Positions 51,372 to 61,070 of a stretch of DNA of 64,000 nucleotides are shown piece after piece. Every line of letters starts with the position of its first letter. The first letter of the stretch is position 1. The notes beneath the pieces are model-generated. The model saw nothing but the letters and a program-made list of their open reading frames with translations, was not told where the DNA came from and made no database searches. Both the position numbers and the translations under genes were made by a program. The DNA lies in assembly GCF_036417845.1 (NCBI RefSeq), contig NC_089983.1:19807207-19871206 (forward strand). Direction: 5' to 3'. The DNA comes from Apteryx mantelli. Taxonomy: Eukaryota > Chordata > Aves > Apterygiformes > Apterygidae.

Positions 51372-51470
51372 CCAATCAGAGGGAGTTGGGGCCTTTGATC
51401 CAGGTGGCCCTTGATTAGGGCGGGTCAAGCACCCTGTGAGTCAGTGCTAGGTAGAGGCCTATATAAGAGC
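51372..51470 (+). promoter_or_regulatory. CCAAT / GC-box / TATA promoter-like cluster at CR1 5' end
   Basis: CCAAT at 51,372-51,376, GGGCGGG at 51,418-51,424 and TATATAAG at 51,460-51,467 sit in the usual order and spacing of an RNA polymerase II core promoter. They lie upstream of the CR1 ORF1 start (about 51,628). A TATA box is unusual for a non-LTR element, where internal TATA-less promoters are the rule. Activity is inferred from motif order only. Confidence 0.45.
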
Positions 51471-51627
51471 CCGGCCTAGAGTGCAGCTTCCAGAGTGCAG
51501 CAAGCAGATGCAGCAGTTTGTGGAGCAGAGGCAGTGAACAGATGCAGCAGTTTGTGCAGCAGTTTGTGCAGAAGGGTGCAAGAAGGCACCTTTATTTCCA
51601 GTCCCTCCGGTGTATGCTTCCTTAAGT

Positions 51628-52699
51628 ATGGTCATGAGACGCCACAGAGCACTTTCCCCAGTAGCTGTTGCAGTCACTGTGTTGGCTGTGTCAGAGGCTG
51701 GGACCCAGACAGACCCTGTGACAGCAGATGCAGTTCTGCAGGTCTCAGGCTGCAGGGAGTGCTTGGGGCCTCTCTGTGAGGCCTGGGCTGACAGTCAGCT
51801 GTCCTGCAGGAGGTGTGCTGCTGTTGATGAGTTGTGTTGTCAAGTGAGGGAGTTATGGGCTCCCTTACGAGTCAGTAGGCTGCATAGCATCCAAGAGGGT
51901 GAGAAGGAGATAGGGTGTTCTTGGAGACTGTACAGCTCCAGGAGTCTCAAGCCCCCAGAGCAGCGGAGTTGCCGGAGGGCTCTGTGCCATGTGAAATGGT
52001 ATACCATAACACTGTAGAAGGTGGCTGGAAGCTGGTCACTTCTCATAGGAGGAAAAAGGCTCCTACTCCTCCTGAGGATTTGCAATTGAGGAATAGGTTT
52101 AGTTCCCTCCAGGATGAGGAGGAGCTGGACACGGCTGCAAGGGAAGTAACTGGGACAACAGACCCTATGCCTTGCAGGAACACCCAGAAGAAGCGGTGGG
52201 TGACTGTTGTGGGGGACTCCCTGCTGCAGGGGATGGAGGCACCTATCTGCTGACCTGACCTCTTGTCTAGAGAGGTTTGTTGCCTGCCAGGGGCTCACAT
52301 ATGAGATGTCATAGAAAGACTGCCAAGGCTTGTCTGCTCGTCAGACTATTACCCTCTGCTGCTCTTCCATTTGGGCACTAATGACACCAAGGGCAAACTG
52401 GAGACCATCAAGCAGGATTTCAGAGTTCTGGGGATGGTGGTCAAGGTCTGGGAGCCCAGGTCATCTTCTCCTCAATCCTGCCAGTGAGGGGGATGGACAA
52501 GAGGAGGAGGAGATGGACTTTCCAAGTTAACAACTGGCTGTGCCACTGGTGTTGGCAACAGGGTTTTGGTTTCTATGACCATGGGACCCTGTTTGAAGAT
52601 CAACAACTGCTTGGGACAGATAGGATCCACCTCACTAAGTGGGGCACGTGTGTCTTTGCCCACAGGTTGGCCAACCTGGTAAGGAGGGCTTTAAACTAG
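51628..52699 (+). pseudogene. CR1 ORF1 remnant (zinc-finger/coiled-coil and SGNH esterase-like protein)
   Basis: The likely start is the ATG at 51,628 (reading MVMRRHRALSP). A Cys-rich segment follows (CRECLGPLC ... CRRCAAVDELCC), which fits the PHD-like zinc region of CR1 ORF1, and then a Glu/Gln-rich stretch that may be coiled coil. From about 52,195 an SGNH/GDSL-type region begins with VVGDSLLQG, where Ser in GDS is the expected nucleophile; it continues through LLLFHLGTND and ends LANLVRRALN before the stop at 52,697-52,699. ORF1 proteins of CR1 elements bind RNA and are thought to help ribonucleoprotein formation. This copy is broken by frameshifts near 51,910 and 52,445 and by nonsense codons at 52,251 and about 52,302. 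The first looks like CGA decayed to TGA. It is not functional. Confidence 0.8.
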
Positions 52700-55176
52700 G
52701 AAAGATGGGGGAAGGGGAGAGTTATAGTGACAGGGTAGTTGGCAAAACACGGCTGAAGTCAGGATGCCTCCAGTGGGTGCATGAAGCCAGGGAAGCGCGC
52801 ATGGGATGTGGCTATGGAGGGTCCTCTTGTACCCCTCCTGGGAAACCTGCATGCTCGATCACCTCTCTGAAATGCCTGTACACCAATGCACGCAGCATGG
52901 GGAATAAACAGGAAGAACCAGAGATCTGTGTGCAGTCGCAGGGCCATGATCTCATTGCAGTTACAGAGACATGGTGGGATAGCTCACGTGACTGGAGTGC
53001 TGTCATGAATGGCTATGTGCTTTTTAGGAAAGACAGGCCAGGAAAGCGAGGTGGTGGAGTTGCTCTTTATGTGAGAGAGCAACTGGAATGTATTGAGCTG
53101 TGCCTAGGGGTGGATGAAGAGCAAGTCGAGAGCTTCTGGGTAAGGATTAAAGGGCAGGCTAGCATGGGTGACACTGTTGTGGGTGTTTACTACAGGCCAC
53201 CTGATCAGGATGAGGAAGTCGATGAGGCCTTCTACAGACAACTGGAAGTAGCCTCACGATCCCAGGCCCTGGTTTTCATGGGGGACTTCAATCACCCTGG
53301 TATCTGCTGCAAAGACAACAGAGCTAGGCACAAACAGTCCAGGAGGTTCCTGCAGAGCACTGATGATAACTTTTTGACACAGGTGGTGAAGGAGCCAACG
53401 AGGAGAGGTGTGCTGCTGGACCTTGTACTAACAAACAAAGAAGGACTGGTGGAAGATGTAAAGGTTGGGGGCAGCCTTGGCTGCAGTGACCATGAGATGG
53501 TGGAGTTCAGGATCCTGCGAGGAGGAGGCAGGGCAGTAAGTAGGATTGCAACCCTTGACTCCAGGAGAGCAAACTTTGGCCTCTTCAGGGACCTACTTGG
53601 AGGAATCTCATGGGTTATGGCCCTAGAAGGAAGGGGGGTCCAAGAGAGTTGGTTAATATTCAAGCATCACTTCCTCCAAGCTCAAGATCGGAGCATCCCT
53701 ATGAGTAGGAAGTCAAGCAAAGGAGGCAGGAGACCTGCATGGATGAGCAAGGAGCTCCTGGCAAAACTCAAACAGAAGAAGGAAGTATACAGAATGTAGA
53801 AAGGGGGACAGGCCACTTGGGAGGAATATAGGAATATTGTCAGAGTATGCAGGGACGCGACAAGGAAGGTTAAGGCCCATCTGGAATTAAATCTGGCGAG
53901 AGATGTCAAGGACAACAAGAAGAGCTTCTTCAAATACATCAGTAGAAAAAGGAAGACTAGGGAAAATGTGGGCCCTTTGCTGAATGGGGCAGGTGCCCTG
54001 GTGATGAAGGATGCAGAGAAGGCAGAGTTACTGAATGCCTTCTTTGCTTCAGTCTTTACTGCTCAGGCCAACCCTCAGGAATCCCAGACCCTGGAGGCTA
54101 GAGAGAAAGTCTGGAGAATGGAAGACTTTCTCTTGGTTGAGGAGGATCAGGTTAGAGATCCTCAAGCTCAGGAAGTGTGGGCTAGATGAGTGGACAGTGA
54201 GGTGGATTGAGAACTGGCTGAATGGCAGAGCTCAGAGGGTTGTGATCAGTGGCACAGAGTCTAGTTGGAGGCCTGTAGCTAGCAGTGTCCCCCAGGGGTC
54301 AGTACTGGGTCCAGTCTTGTTCAACTTCTTCATCAATGACCTGGATGAAGGCACAGAGTGCACCCTCAGCAAGTTTGCCGACGATACAAAACTGGGAGGA
54401 GTGGCCGATACACCAGAGGGCTGTGCTGCCATTCAGAGAGACCTGGACAGGCTGGAGAGGTGGGCGGAGAGGAACCTCCTGAAGTTCAACAAAGGCAGGT
54501 GCAGGGTCCTGCACCTGGGGAGGAATAACCCCATGCACCAATACAGGTTGGGGGTTGACTTGCTGGAAAGCAGCTCTGCCGAGAAGAAGCTGGGAGGCTG
54601 GTGGACACCAAGCTGACCATGAGGCAGCAATGTGCCCTTGTGGCCAAGAAGGACAATGGTATCCTGGGCTGCATTAGGAAGAGGGTTGCCAGCAGTTGGA
54701 GGGAAGTGATCCTCCCCCTCTACTCAGCCCTTGTGAGGCCACATCTGGAGTACTGTGTCCAGTTCTGGGCTCCCCAGTCCAAGAGGGATGTGGCACTACT
54801 GGAGCAAGTCCAGCAAAGGGCTACAAAGATGATTAGGGGACTGGAGCACCTCTCTTATGAGGAAAGGCTGAGAGAGCTGGGCCTGTTTGGCCTAGAGAAG
54901 AGAAGGCTGAGAGGAGATCTTATTAATGCATACAAGTATCTTAAGGGAGGGTGTTGAGAGGATGGGACCAGACTCTTTTCAGTGGTGCCGAGTGACAGGA
55001 CATGAGGCAACGGGCACAAACTGAAACACAGACAATTCCATCTGAACATGAGGAAAAACTTCTTCACTGTGAGGGTGACAGAGCACTGGAAGAGGTTGCC
55101 CAGAGAGGTTGTGGAGTCTCCTTCTCTGGAGATATTCAAAACCCGCCTGGACGCAATCCTGTACAGTGTGCTCTAG
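52700..55176 (+). pseudogene. CR1 ORF2 remnant (AP-like endonuclease and reverse transcriptase)
   Basis: The frame is open from upstream of the ORF1 stop to a TAG at 53,797-53,799, where a Trp is expected. It holds an apparently complete APE-type endonuclease with the motifs LYTNARSMGNK, AVTETWW, GVYYRPP, GDFNHPG and the terminal SDHEM, containing the usual catalytic Asn, Glu, Asp and His positions. The same frame continues after the nonsense codon to about 54,135. The reverse transcriptase then jumps to sequence just before [16 protein letters not shown] (from about 54,150, another frame), so the fingers and first palm motifs are missing, roughly 130 residues by my recollection of the family. 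The catalytic FADDTKLGG motif remains at about 54,373-54,399. Another frameshift lies near 54,593 and a TGA at 54,955-54,957; the C-terminal region runs to the TAG at 55,174. In an intact element ORF2 nicks target DNA and copies the RNA in place. Confidence 0.9.
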
Positions 55177-55263
55177 GTGACCCTGCTTGAGCAGGGGGAT
55201 TGGACTAGATGATCTCCAGAGGTCCCTTCCAACCTCAGCGATTCTGTGATTCTGTGATACAGG
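55177..55263 (+). repeat. CR1 3' terminal region with ATTCTGTG octamers
   Basis: After the ORF2 stop there are about 85 bases containing GCTTGAGCAGGGGGATTGGA, the conserved GATGATCTCCAGAGGTCCC and two copies of ATTCTGTG. CR1 elements end in such short octamer repeats rather than poly(A), and the ORF2 protein is thought to recognise this region when priming reverse transcription. It fixes the + orientation of the element. Confidence 0.93.
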
Positions 55264-58200
55264 GAAATTGCAGAAATGCTACTGTTGTCATTTGGGTCTG
55301 AAGCATTCACTTGTCACTTGTAAATGTTGTCTTTTCCTTTCTTTCAATTACTTTTTTGTCTCATTTTGTACAAGAGGCTTTCATTATTTGTTTTGGGTAC
55401 AGTATTTTCTTATGACTGAGATCTGGCAAAGGAGTCTCTTAGTTAAACAAATTATCACAGATAACAGCATTTTAAGCTGGTTTGCTCATCAGAACATCAA
55501 CTTTTCAGATACAAACACCTTGAATTATGCATATGAGCAAAGAGCTGGTTCAGACTCCAGAGCAGGCATTTTATACAAGCTCAGGTAAGTCTAGCCTGGC
55601 CTGATAAACCACTGCATTCTGAAGTTGCTTGAGCTCCTGAATAGTTTTCCTGCAAGGGTTTGTCACAGGAGTCTGTCTCTGGTAATGAAAATGATAATTT
55701 TTTCAGGCTAAAATGAGTGCAGCCTGTGATTGAGCACTGAAAGACATAGGAAACTGTCACTTTGAAATCCAAGGGAAACAAATCCGATAGGAGTATAACA
55801 CTATGGATCTTAGAAAGATGTGGGAGTATCTTAGAAAGAGGTGGGAGGGAATACACACTTACTTAATAAGGATTATGTACAGATATTCTGGTTACTTATA
55901 TGTAAGTGAAATGAATGGTTTTGGAGTAAAAAGCGCCAGTTTTTAAATGGAAACACAAAGTAGGAATCCTAAGAAACCTTGGAAACTTTTCTCCACCTCA
56001 CCTCTGCCTATTTCCCTGTGCAAGTAGATTGCAGACTCTGAGTATCAGCAGATACGAAGACTATACTTCAGATAGCTTACATGCATACGGTTACGAGCAA
56101 CAGAGCCATAGCTCTCTGCATCCAAGTCATAGCAAAGGCCAGCTCAGTGAGGGACTCTCTGCTTCACCCTTCAAAAGACTGCAGGTTAGGTGTTTTATAT
56201 ATATATGTATAATATACTCTTCCCAGCTTTTCTAGGCCTTTTATAAGCCAATGAGTAAAAAAACACTTCGCACACCAAGAGGGAAGTCTTAATAAAGAAT
56301 GGTAGTAATATGATAATTAAAATTCATGAAACCTCTCAGCTGAGTGTAAGATCTGAGCTTAAATGAAGTCTCTCACTATTATTCATGCCTCTTTAGTTGA
56401 ATCAGTGATGACATTTGTGGGAATTATTTTGTAAAATCGCTATTGCTCTAGATTCTGAGACTCTATTATAAGCACAGTGTTTATAGAACCTGCCACTGAT
56501 GTGGGCAGTGGTTTAAAGCCAAAATATATCCTCTCATTTTTCAAAACATGTCTTTCCTGGAAATGTATCTTTGAATATTCTGTCATGCATTTACTGCTGT
56601 TTATATCTTATAATTTAATTGTTGTCCTAGTTGCCAGACAGGTTAAATATACACTAGCTTCTCAATTACAGAAATCTGTCTCATTAGAAACATTTTGAAG
56701 AATATTTCTATTTTTTGAATGAAATTAAAATCTTTTTAGTTTTTAATCTGTAGCTTATAAATTCTGAATTAATCCAGTAGTTATATTTCTCCACTCAAAC
56801 AATAACTAGAGAGAGAACTTTAACCATATATTTTTAATAAAGCATAAGGAATTAAAGATTTGTTTATCCAGTGAAAATTTTTGCCTAGGAAGACTATAAC
56901 ATAAATACAGGTCTTGTGAATTCCTATGCATCTCCAGAGATAGACTGTAAAGAATTGAGAGAATTCTATTAAGAATAAAAGGCCTTTGTGACAGCCCCAA
57001 AAGCAGTAAGGAGAATTTCTGAAAGGGTTTTACTCGCATGAAAAAACAAAACAAAGCAAATTGTGGAATCTGTTTCATAATCTGGAACAGGTAGTAATAA
57101 AAGAAATGATTAATCCTTCCCATAGGAAAAGCAGAGATGTAGGTAAGAACAGGAAACATCAAGTTATTATGTAGGAGGTGAGGGCTGGAAGAGGCTCACA
57201 AACATCTATATTCCAGTGGGTTGTGGAACACCAGTGTTATCTGCACAGTGATACTGTTATCTTAATGTTCTGGTCAACACTCATAAACATACTCCAGGCC
57301 TTGTGCACATACTGGTTGCTGTGTTGTAAGGGAAGATGCAAATCCTATTGTATTGAACCTTTGAAAACCCAAAAGTTATTGCTTGCCAACCTAAATGGTC
57401 ATGGAAGCAGACTTTCTGAATCTGAGGACATCTTGAAGCACCTGGGATCAGAGGAAAGAAGGATGTGGGTCTCCCAAATACCACTCTTGTCTCCCATTCC
57501 ATGCTGCCAGTGACAATTAGTCAGGCCTGGGCTCAAATCCACTGCTGGCATGCTAGCCCATTATGTAAATTATTGCCGTAGGACTGCTGAGTCTGGGCTA
57601 TACCCAGTAAAACAGGTAACACCTCTCATACAACTTATTGAACACCTCCCTAAATGCATTTGAAATCTGCAAGTACTGTGGTACAAGACACCAATGAACC
57701 AGTCACCAAGAAAAAAGAACTGCCTCTTTAAAAATATTCACAAGGGCTTTACAAAGCAATCCAGTAAAAGCTGGATTTATTGGAGTATTAATAAGAATAT
57801 TTGAGACTTTTTTAGCATCTTCTTACATGTAAAAATCAAAGTGCTTAAACCAGTGTATTAGGTTTAATATCAATCTGATAAGGAATGTTATGTTGTTCCC
57901 TCTTTGACAGGGAAAGAAACCTAGGCACAGACTTATTTTAATAAACAGCTGGGGAAGGATCATGTAGCAAAGCAGTGGCAAATTCTGGAGTACTGTGGAT
58001 TTCCCATACCTGTCAACTTCACTGCTTTTGGAAGCAGACAAATGCTTCACAAATCAGCGATGGCTGGCCTTTTAGCTATGTGTCTAGGACCTCTGGACAT
58101 TCAGTGGACAGAATGTTAGAGAAGGTGCTCTTAATGGCTTCAGAAACAAAAAATTCTGGACGAATAGATACCTGCTGTACCTAGCAGTGCAGGCTGACTC

Positions 58201-60119
58201 TGTATCACATGTGCAGTGAATCCTGTACGTCTGGGACATACATGACCTACAGAATATGAACTGTGCGGTTTATTTGCACTATGCAAATCATATGCCTCAT
58301 ATGATTTGTGCTTTTGTGCATTCTGGACAGGCTGACTTTATTGTGCATGGATCAACTCTGCATTGCATGCAATATGTCATTGACATCCAATAAATTCTGT
58401 TTTTCATGGACATGTCAGACTCAGTGTATATGCACTGTACAGAATATACTTATTTCTATCCAAGAAATCCCAGGCAGAGATGCAGGAACGACTGCTTGTT
58501 AAATTTCAAACAATGGTAGGTATATTTTCTTACCCTTATGTCACACCCTAAATATCACAAAAAAAGGGTCATTACCCTGTAGGAAAAATAGAGAGGATAA
58601 TGTTTTCAGCTATGTGATGCAATGCATATATATAAAGTACACTGCATTTGTATAAAGTACATTGAGCATTTAATCAGAAAAGATTATTTGAACTTTAGTA
58701 TATACAGAGTGTTCTCTAGGTCTAAAAGGTCTAATCAGGAGTGTTTTTCTGACATGCTTTCCTAGTGTTACTGTATGAAGGATAAATCTCTTTAGGGTCC
58801 AGTTCTGCTTCCCCTATATTTAACATGGTACCTGACAGACTAGATCTGACCCCAGATCCATCTAGTCGAGGAACCAAATCGTGACAATGGCCAGAAACAC
58901 CTTGGGGGACAGTGGCTGGAAAAGACGCAAGTCAGGTATGTTGGCCTACATGGATCACTACAGGCATCTCACACTGCTGTTAGAGATTGTCTATCACCTT
59001 ACTGCACAAGGTCCAAGTAACTTGGACACCAAGCAGAGCTTAACTTCAGAAGAAGCCCAAGTTAATTCAGGGCATCTGTTTGCACAATACACCAAAATTG
59101 TGAGTAAAGGTGAGTAAAGAACTGACAATTAATAAATAGACTTAAACCCCAACTAAATATCAGTGGAATTTGATATACTGTAGACTATTTATTTAATGCA
59201 GACCAATAATATTAAAAACAGTAAGTTTTAGAAAAAATTATCTTTTTACCTGTTAGTAAAGAAGAATACAGTTTAAGCAACAAGGCTTTATAACATGGGC
59301 CGTCAGAAAACTTCCTCTACTTTTGATGGCAGTCTGAGAAAAGAACTTGTGCATTTTCCAAGCAATATACCATATGAATAAACACTTAACTCACCTAGGG
59401 TAACGAATCCCATTAATATAGTAATTCTGAGCTTCCTATGTTTATGTGAATTTTTATTTCTGTTATTCTTTCCCAAGGTAGATTTCCCTTTATGCAAAGG
59501 ATAGACTGTGATTCATGGATAGAAAACAGCCATCTTATTAATGCATGAAATACTTTGAACAGTATCACAGGAGTGGCAAAACCAGAACAGATTATTGATC
59601 CATTATGTCTGGCATTTGCCTCTGGGATTGCCTATATACTTAAAAAAAGGGGGGGGGGAGATTTTACACAGCTATAGCAAGGAACTTTGCAGTATTACAC
59701 AATGAAAAAGTTATCTCAACCCTGACAGCCAGGAGCTGTCACTGTGTTTTCTGAAGCACAAGGACAGATAGGCCTTAAATATTTGCATAATATTCTGAAA
59801 AAAACTAGGCCACTGTACATCATGACTATTTTTTTAAGTTCCGTAAAAAAAGATGGGTCACATGGAATGGAAAAAGCTAAAGTGAAATTTACACTAGGAA
59901 TTGGGCTACTTCTCGATCTGAAGCAGGCAGCATTGAGCTAGCATCAAAAGAGTGAATTCTGCACCATCGTCATCCGAAGAGAACGTTATTTCAGTTAAAT
60001 AGGCTCATTTTTTTGGTACCTTACTTTGTTTTTTGAAAGCTATGACTCGCAGCACTGTCACTTAGTGGACCCTCCCCAACAGCCGTGTGATACTCGGCAT
60101 TTATCTTCCACCTCTTGCT
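55264..60119. other. Intergenic AT-rich DNA, no gene recognised
   Basis: Between the CR1 3' end and the SLC40A1 CpG island there are only short open frames on either strand, without recognisable domains, and no RNA gene or large repeat that I can identify. Small features are a perfect hairpin-type inverted repeat containing an octamer motif (58,281-58,311), a 20-bp imperfect tandem duplication (58,631-58,670) and an A7G10 run (59,642-59,658). Upstream regulatory elements of SLC40A1 may lie here but cannot be shown from one sequence. Confidence 0.6.
58284..58308. repeat. Perfect 11-bp inverted repeat with 3-nt spacer
   Basis: The arms CAAATCATATG (58,284-58,294) and CATATGATTTG (58,298-58,308) are exact reverse complements separated by CCT. 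The left arm overlaps the canonical octamer ATGCAAAT (58,281-58,288), the binding site of POU/Oct factors. Function is unknown. Confidence 0.7.
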
Positions 60120-60671
60120 TCTTAAAGTCCCCGAATATTCGCGAACGTCCCGTTTTTAAAAGCCTGCGGGGGGGGAGAAAAAAAAAAGCGCGAAACAAAG
60201 CCAGGAACGCTCAAACCCCACAACGCAACAAGTATGACGGTTTTTAAGCTGGTCTCGTGGTGACTTGGGACCCGACACCCGATTGGGGGGGCCGCGGGCG
60301 CGCAGAAGACGAAGCCACCAGCGCCCCCGGGCGGGCGCAGGCGCGGGCGCGGGCGGGCGGCGGCGGGGCCTGTGGCCGGGACCGGGGCGGGGCCGGGGCC
60401 GGGGCCTGTGGCCGGGACTGGGGCGGGACCGGGGCCGGGCCGGGCCCGCGGCGCCGCGGGGCGGGGCGGGGCGGGGCGGGGCGGAGCCGGCGGCCCGTAC
60501 AAAGGGCGGCGCCGCGGAGCGCCTCACGCAGTTTCTGCGTCGCGGCCGCCCGAGCGGAGCGGAGCGGAGCCGTACCCAGAGGAGCCGCGCCGGGCGCTGC
60601 GGCCGCCGCGCTCGGCCCTCCGCGGCGGAGCGGTGCCCGCCGGCGGCGGCGCATAAGGCCACCGCCTCCCC
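60120..60671 (+). promoter_or_regulatory. SLC40A1: CpG-island promoter of SLC40A1
   Basis: Base composition changes abruptly from AT-rich to very CpG-dense, and the island continues through exon 1 into intron 1 (to about 60,970). It contains an inverted CCAAT (ATTGG, 60,282-60,286), an E2F-like GCGCGAAA (60,188-60,195), several GC boxes, a 36-bp tandem duplication starting at 60,365 and 60,401, and a (GGGGC)n run at about 60,458-60,484 that suits Sp1 binding. I see no TATA box at a convincing position. Transcription probably starts between about 60,500 and 60,660, because the IRE that follows must be in the 5' UTR and works best near the cap. Two matches to the metal-response core TGCRCNC on the minus strand (60,298-60,304 and 60,333-60,339) are possible MTF-1 sites but weak evidence in such GC-rich DNA. 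Confidence 0.8.
60365..60484 (+). repeat. G-rich tandem repeats in SLC40A1 promoter
   Basis: A 36-bp segment starting GGGGCCTGTGGCCGGGAC occurs at 60,365 and again at 60,401 with a few changes. It is followed by a (GGGGC)n run at about 60,458-60,484. Both contain many G3-G4 tracts, giving dense Sp1 sites and quadruplex potential on the coding strand. Confidence 0.8.
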
Positions 60672-60696
60672 ACTTCAGCTACAGTGCTGGCTAAGT
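60672..60696 (+). promoter_or_regulatory. SLC40A1: Iron-responsive element (IRE) in SLC40A1 5' UTR
   Basis: The lower stem ACTT (60,672-60,675) pairs with AAGT (60,693-60,696). The unpaired bulge C is 60,676. The five-base upper stem AGCTA (60,677-60,681) pairs with TGGCT (60,688-60,692) through four Watson-Crick pairs and one U-G wobble. The six-base loop is CAGTGC (60,682-60,687). Bulge C, five-pair upper stem and CAGUGN loop are the defining features of an IRE. It lies 83 nt before the ATG on the coding strand, as in mammalian ferroportin mRNA. When iron is low, IRP1 or IRP2 binding here should block translation and so reduce iron export. Confidence 0.97.
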
Positions 60697-60779
60697 CGGG
60701 GAAGGCAAGCACGGAGCGGAGCCGCGCCACCCCCGCCTCCCGCGGGCGCCGGGCTGGGGAAGCGGCGGAGCCGGCGAGC

Positions 60780-60834
60780 ATGGCGCGGGTGGCGGAGCCG
60801 GAGCCGCGGGCGCCGGGCGGGCGGCGGCGCTGCG
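60780..60834 (+). CDS. SLC40A1: SLC40A1 coding exon 1 (ferroportin N-terminus)
   Basis: The ATG at 60,780-60,782 (context GCGAGCATGG, G at +4) opens a frame reading MARVAEPEPRAPGGRRRC, plus the first base of a Gly codon. A donor GTCAGT follows at 60,835. Joining to exon 2 gives ...RRRCGSLVGYF, in line with human ferroportin, where a short cytoplasmic N-tail ends in CCGSL. The tail is Arg/Pro/Glu-rich and has no signal peptide, as expected for a protein whose N-terminus stays in the cytosol. It is a few residues longer than the human tail. The frame is open further upstream to 60,684 but without an ATG, and upstream bases belong to the IRE-bearing leader. The donor is weaker than consensus but the only one that keeps the frame. 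Confidence 0.88.
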
Positions 60835-61002
60835 GTCAGTGCGCGGCGGCGGCGCGGGCCGGGGCCGGGCGCGGGCGCCTCTGGCGCGGGTGCGCGGAGC
60901 GCGGCGGCCCCGCGGCCGCGGGGGCTCTGGTGCGCGGGGCTCCCCCGCGCCGGGCAGGCGCGCTCGGGTCGTCCTTAGCCCTTGTTTCTGATTCTCGTTT
61001 AG
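60835..61002 (+). other. SLC40A1: SLC40A1 intron 1 (168 bp)
   Basis: The donor is GTCAGT at 60,835 and the acceptor is pyrimidine-rich TTCTCGTTTAG ending at 61,002. The intron is GC-rich and CpG-rich in its first 120 bases, so the CpG island extends into it. It interrupts a Gly codon after its first base (phase 1). Confidence 0.85.
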
Positions 61003-61070
61003 GCTCTTTGGTTGGTTATTTTACGTCCGCAAAGTTTCTGCTCTACCTTGGACATGCGCTGTCCACTTGG
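61003..61070 (+). CDS. SLC40A1: SLC40A1 coding exon 2 (start of first transmembrane helix)
   Basis: This 68-bp exon completes the split Gly codon and encodes 22 more residues, from SLVGYFTSAK through FLLYLGHALSTW. The match to human ferroportin residues 16-37 is close: by memory only a few positions differ (VG for AD, F for L, A for S). The stretch FLLYLGHALSTW begins transmembrane helix 1. The exon ends in phase 0 at a strong donor GTGAGTAAAG (61,071). The next exon should start with the GDRMW motif that carries the helix-1 Asp needed for iron transport, and this is not in the window. Base use here is close to neutral, in contrast to GC-rich exon 1. Confidence 0.95.

Larger units (their letters stand above)
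51141..55263 (+). mobile_element. CR1 LINE (non-LTR retrotransposon), near full-length, inactive
   Basis: In order, the element has a 5' non-coding region, ORF1 remains, ORF2 endonuclease, a partly deleted reverse transcriptase and the C-terminal region. It ends with the conserved CR1 3' sequence (GATGATCTCCAGAGGTCCC, 55,210-55,228) and two ATTCTGTG repeats ending near 55,260. About 4.1 kb is present, close to the expected length of a full CR1, whereas most genomic CR1 copies are short 5'-truncated fragments. Frameshifts, nonsense codons and an RT deletion make it unable to move by itself. The 3' boundary is sharp. The 5' boundary is uncertain: sequence at 51,143-51,181 resembles sequence at 51,526-51,564, which would suit a doubled 5' segment. 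Confidence 0.93.

Noticed and set aside
60042..60053. TGACTCGCAGCA as an antioxidant-response element
   Set aside because: It lacks one base of spacing relative to TGACnnnGC, so it does not match the consensus.
55268..60247. Assorted open frames of 60-120 codons on both strands
   Set aside because: No domains, codon bias or splice structure; lengths are in the range expected by chance.
60122..60781. Pro/Arg/Ala-rich open frames on both strands of the CpG island
   Set aside because: High GC removes stop codons, so long frames are expected; the region is explained by the SLC40A1 promoter and 5' UTR.
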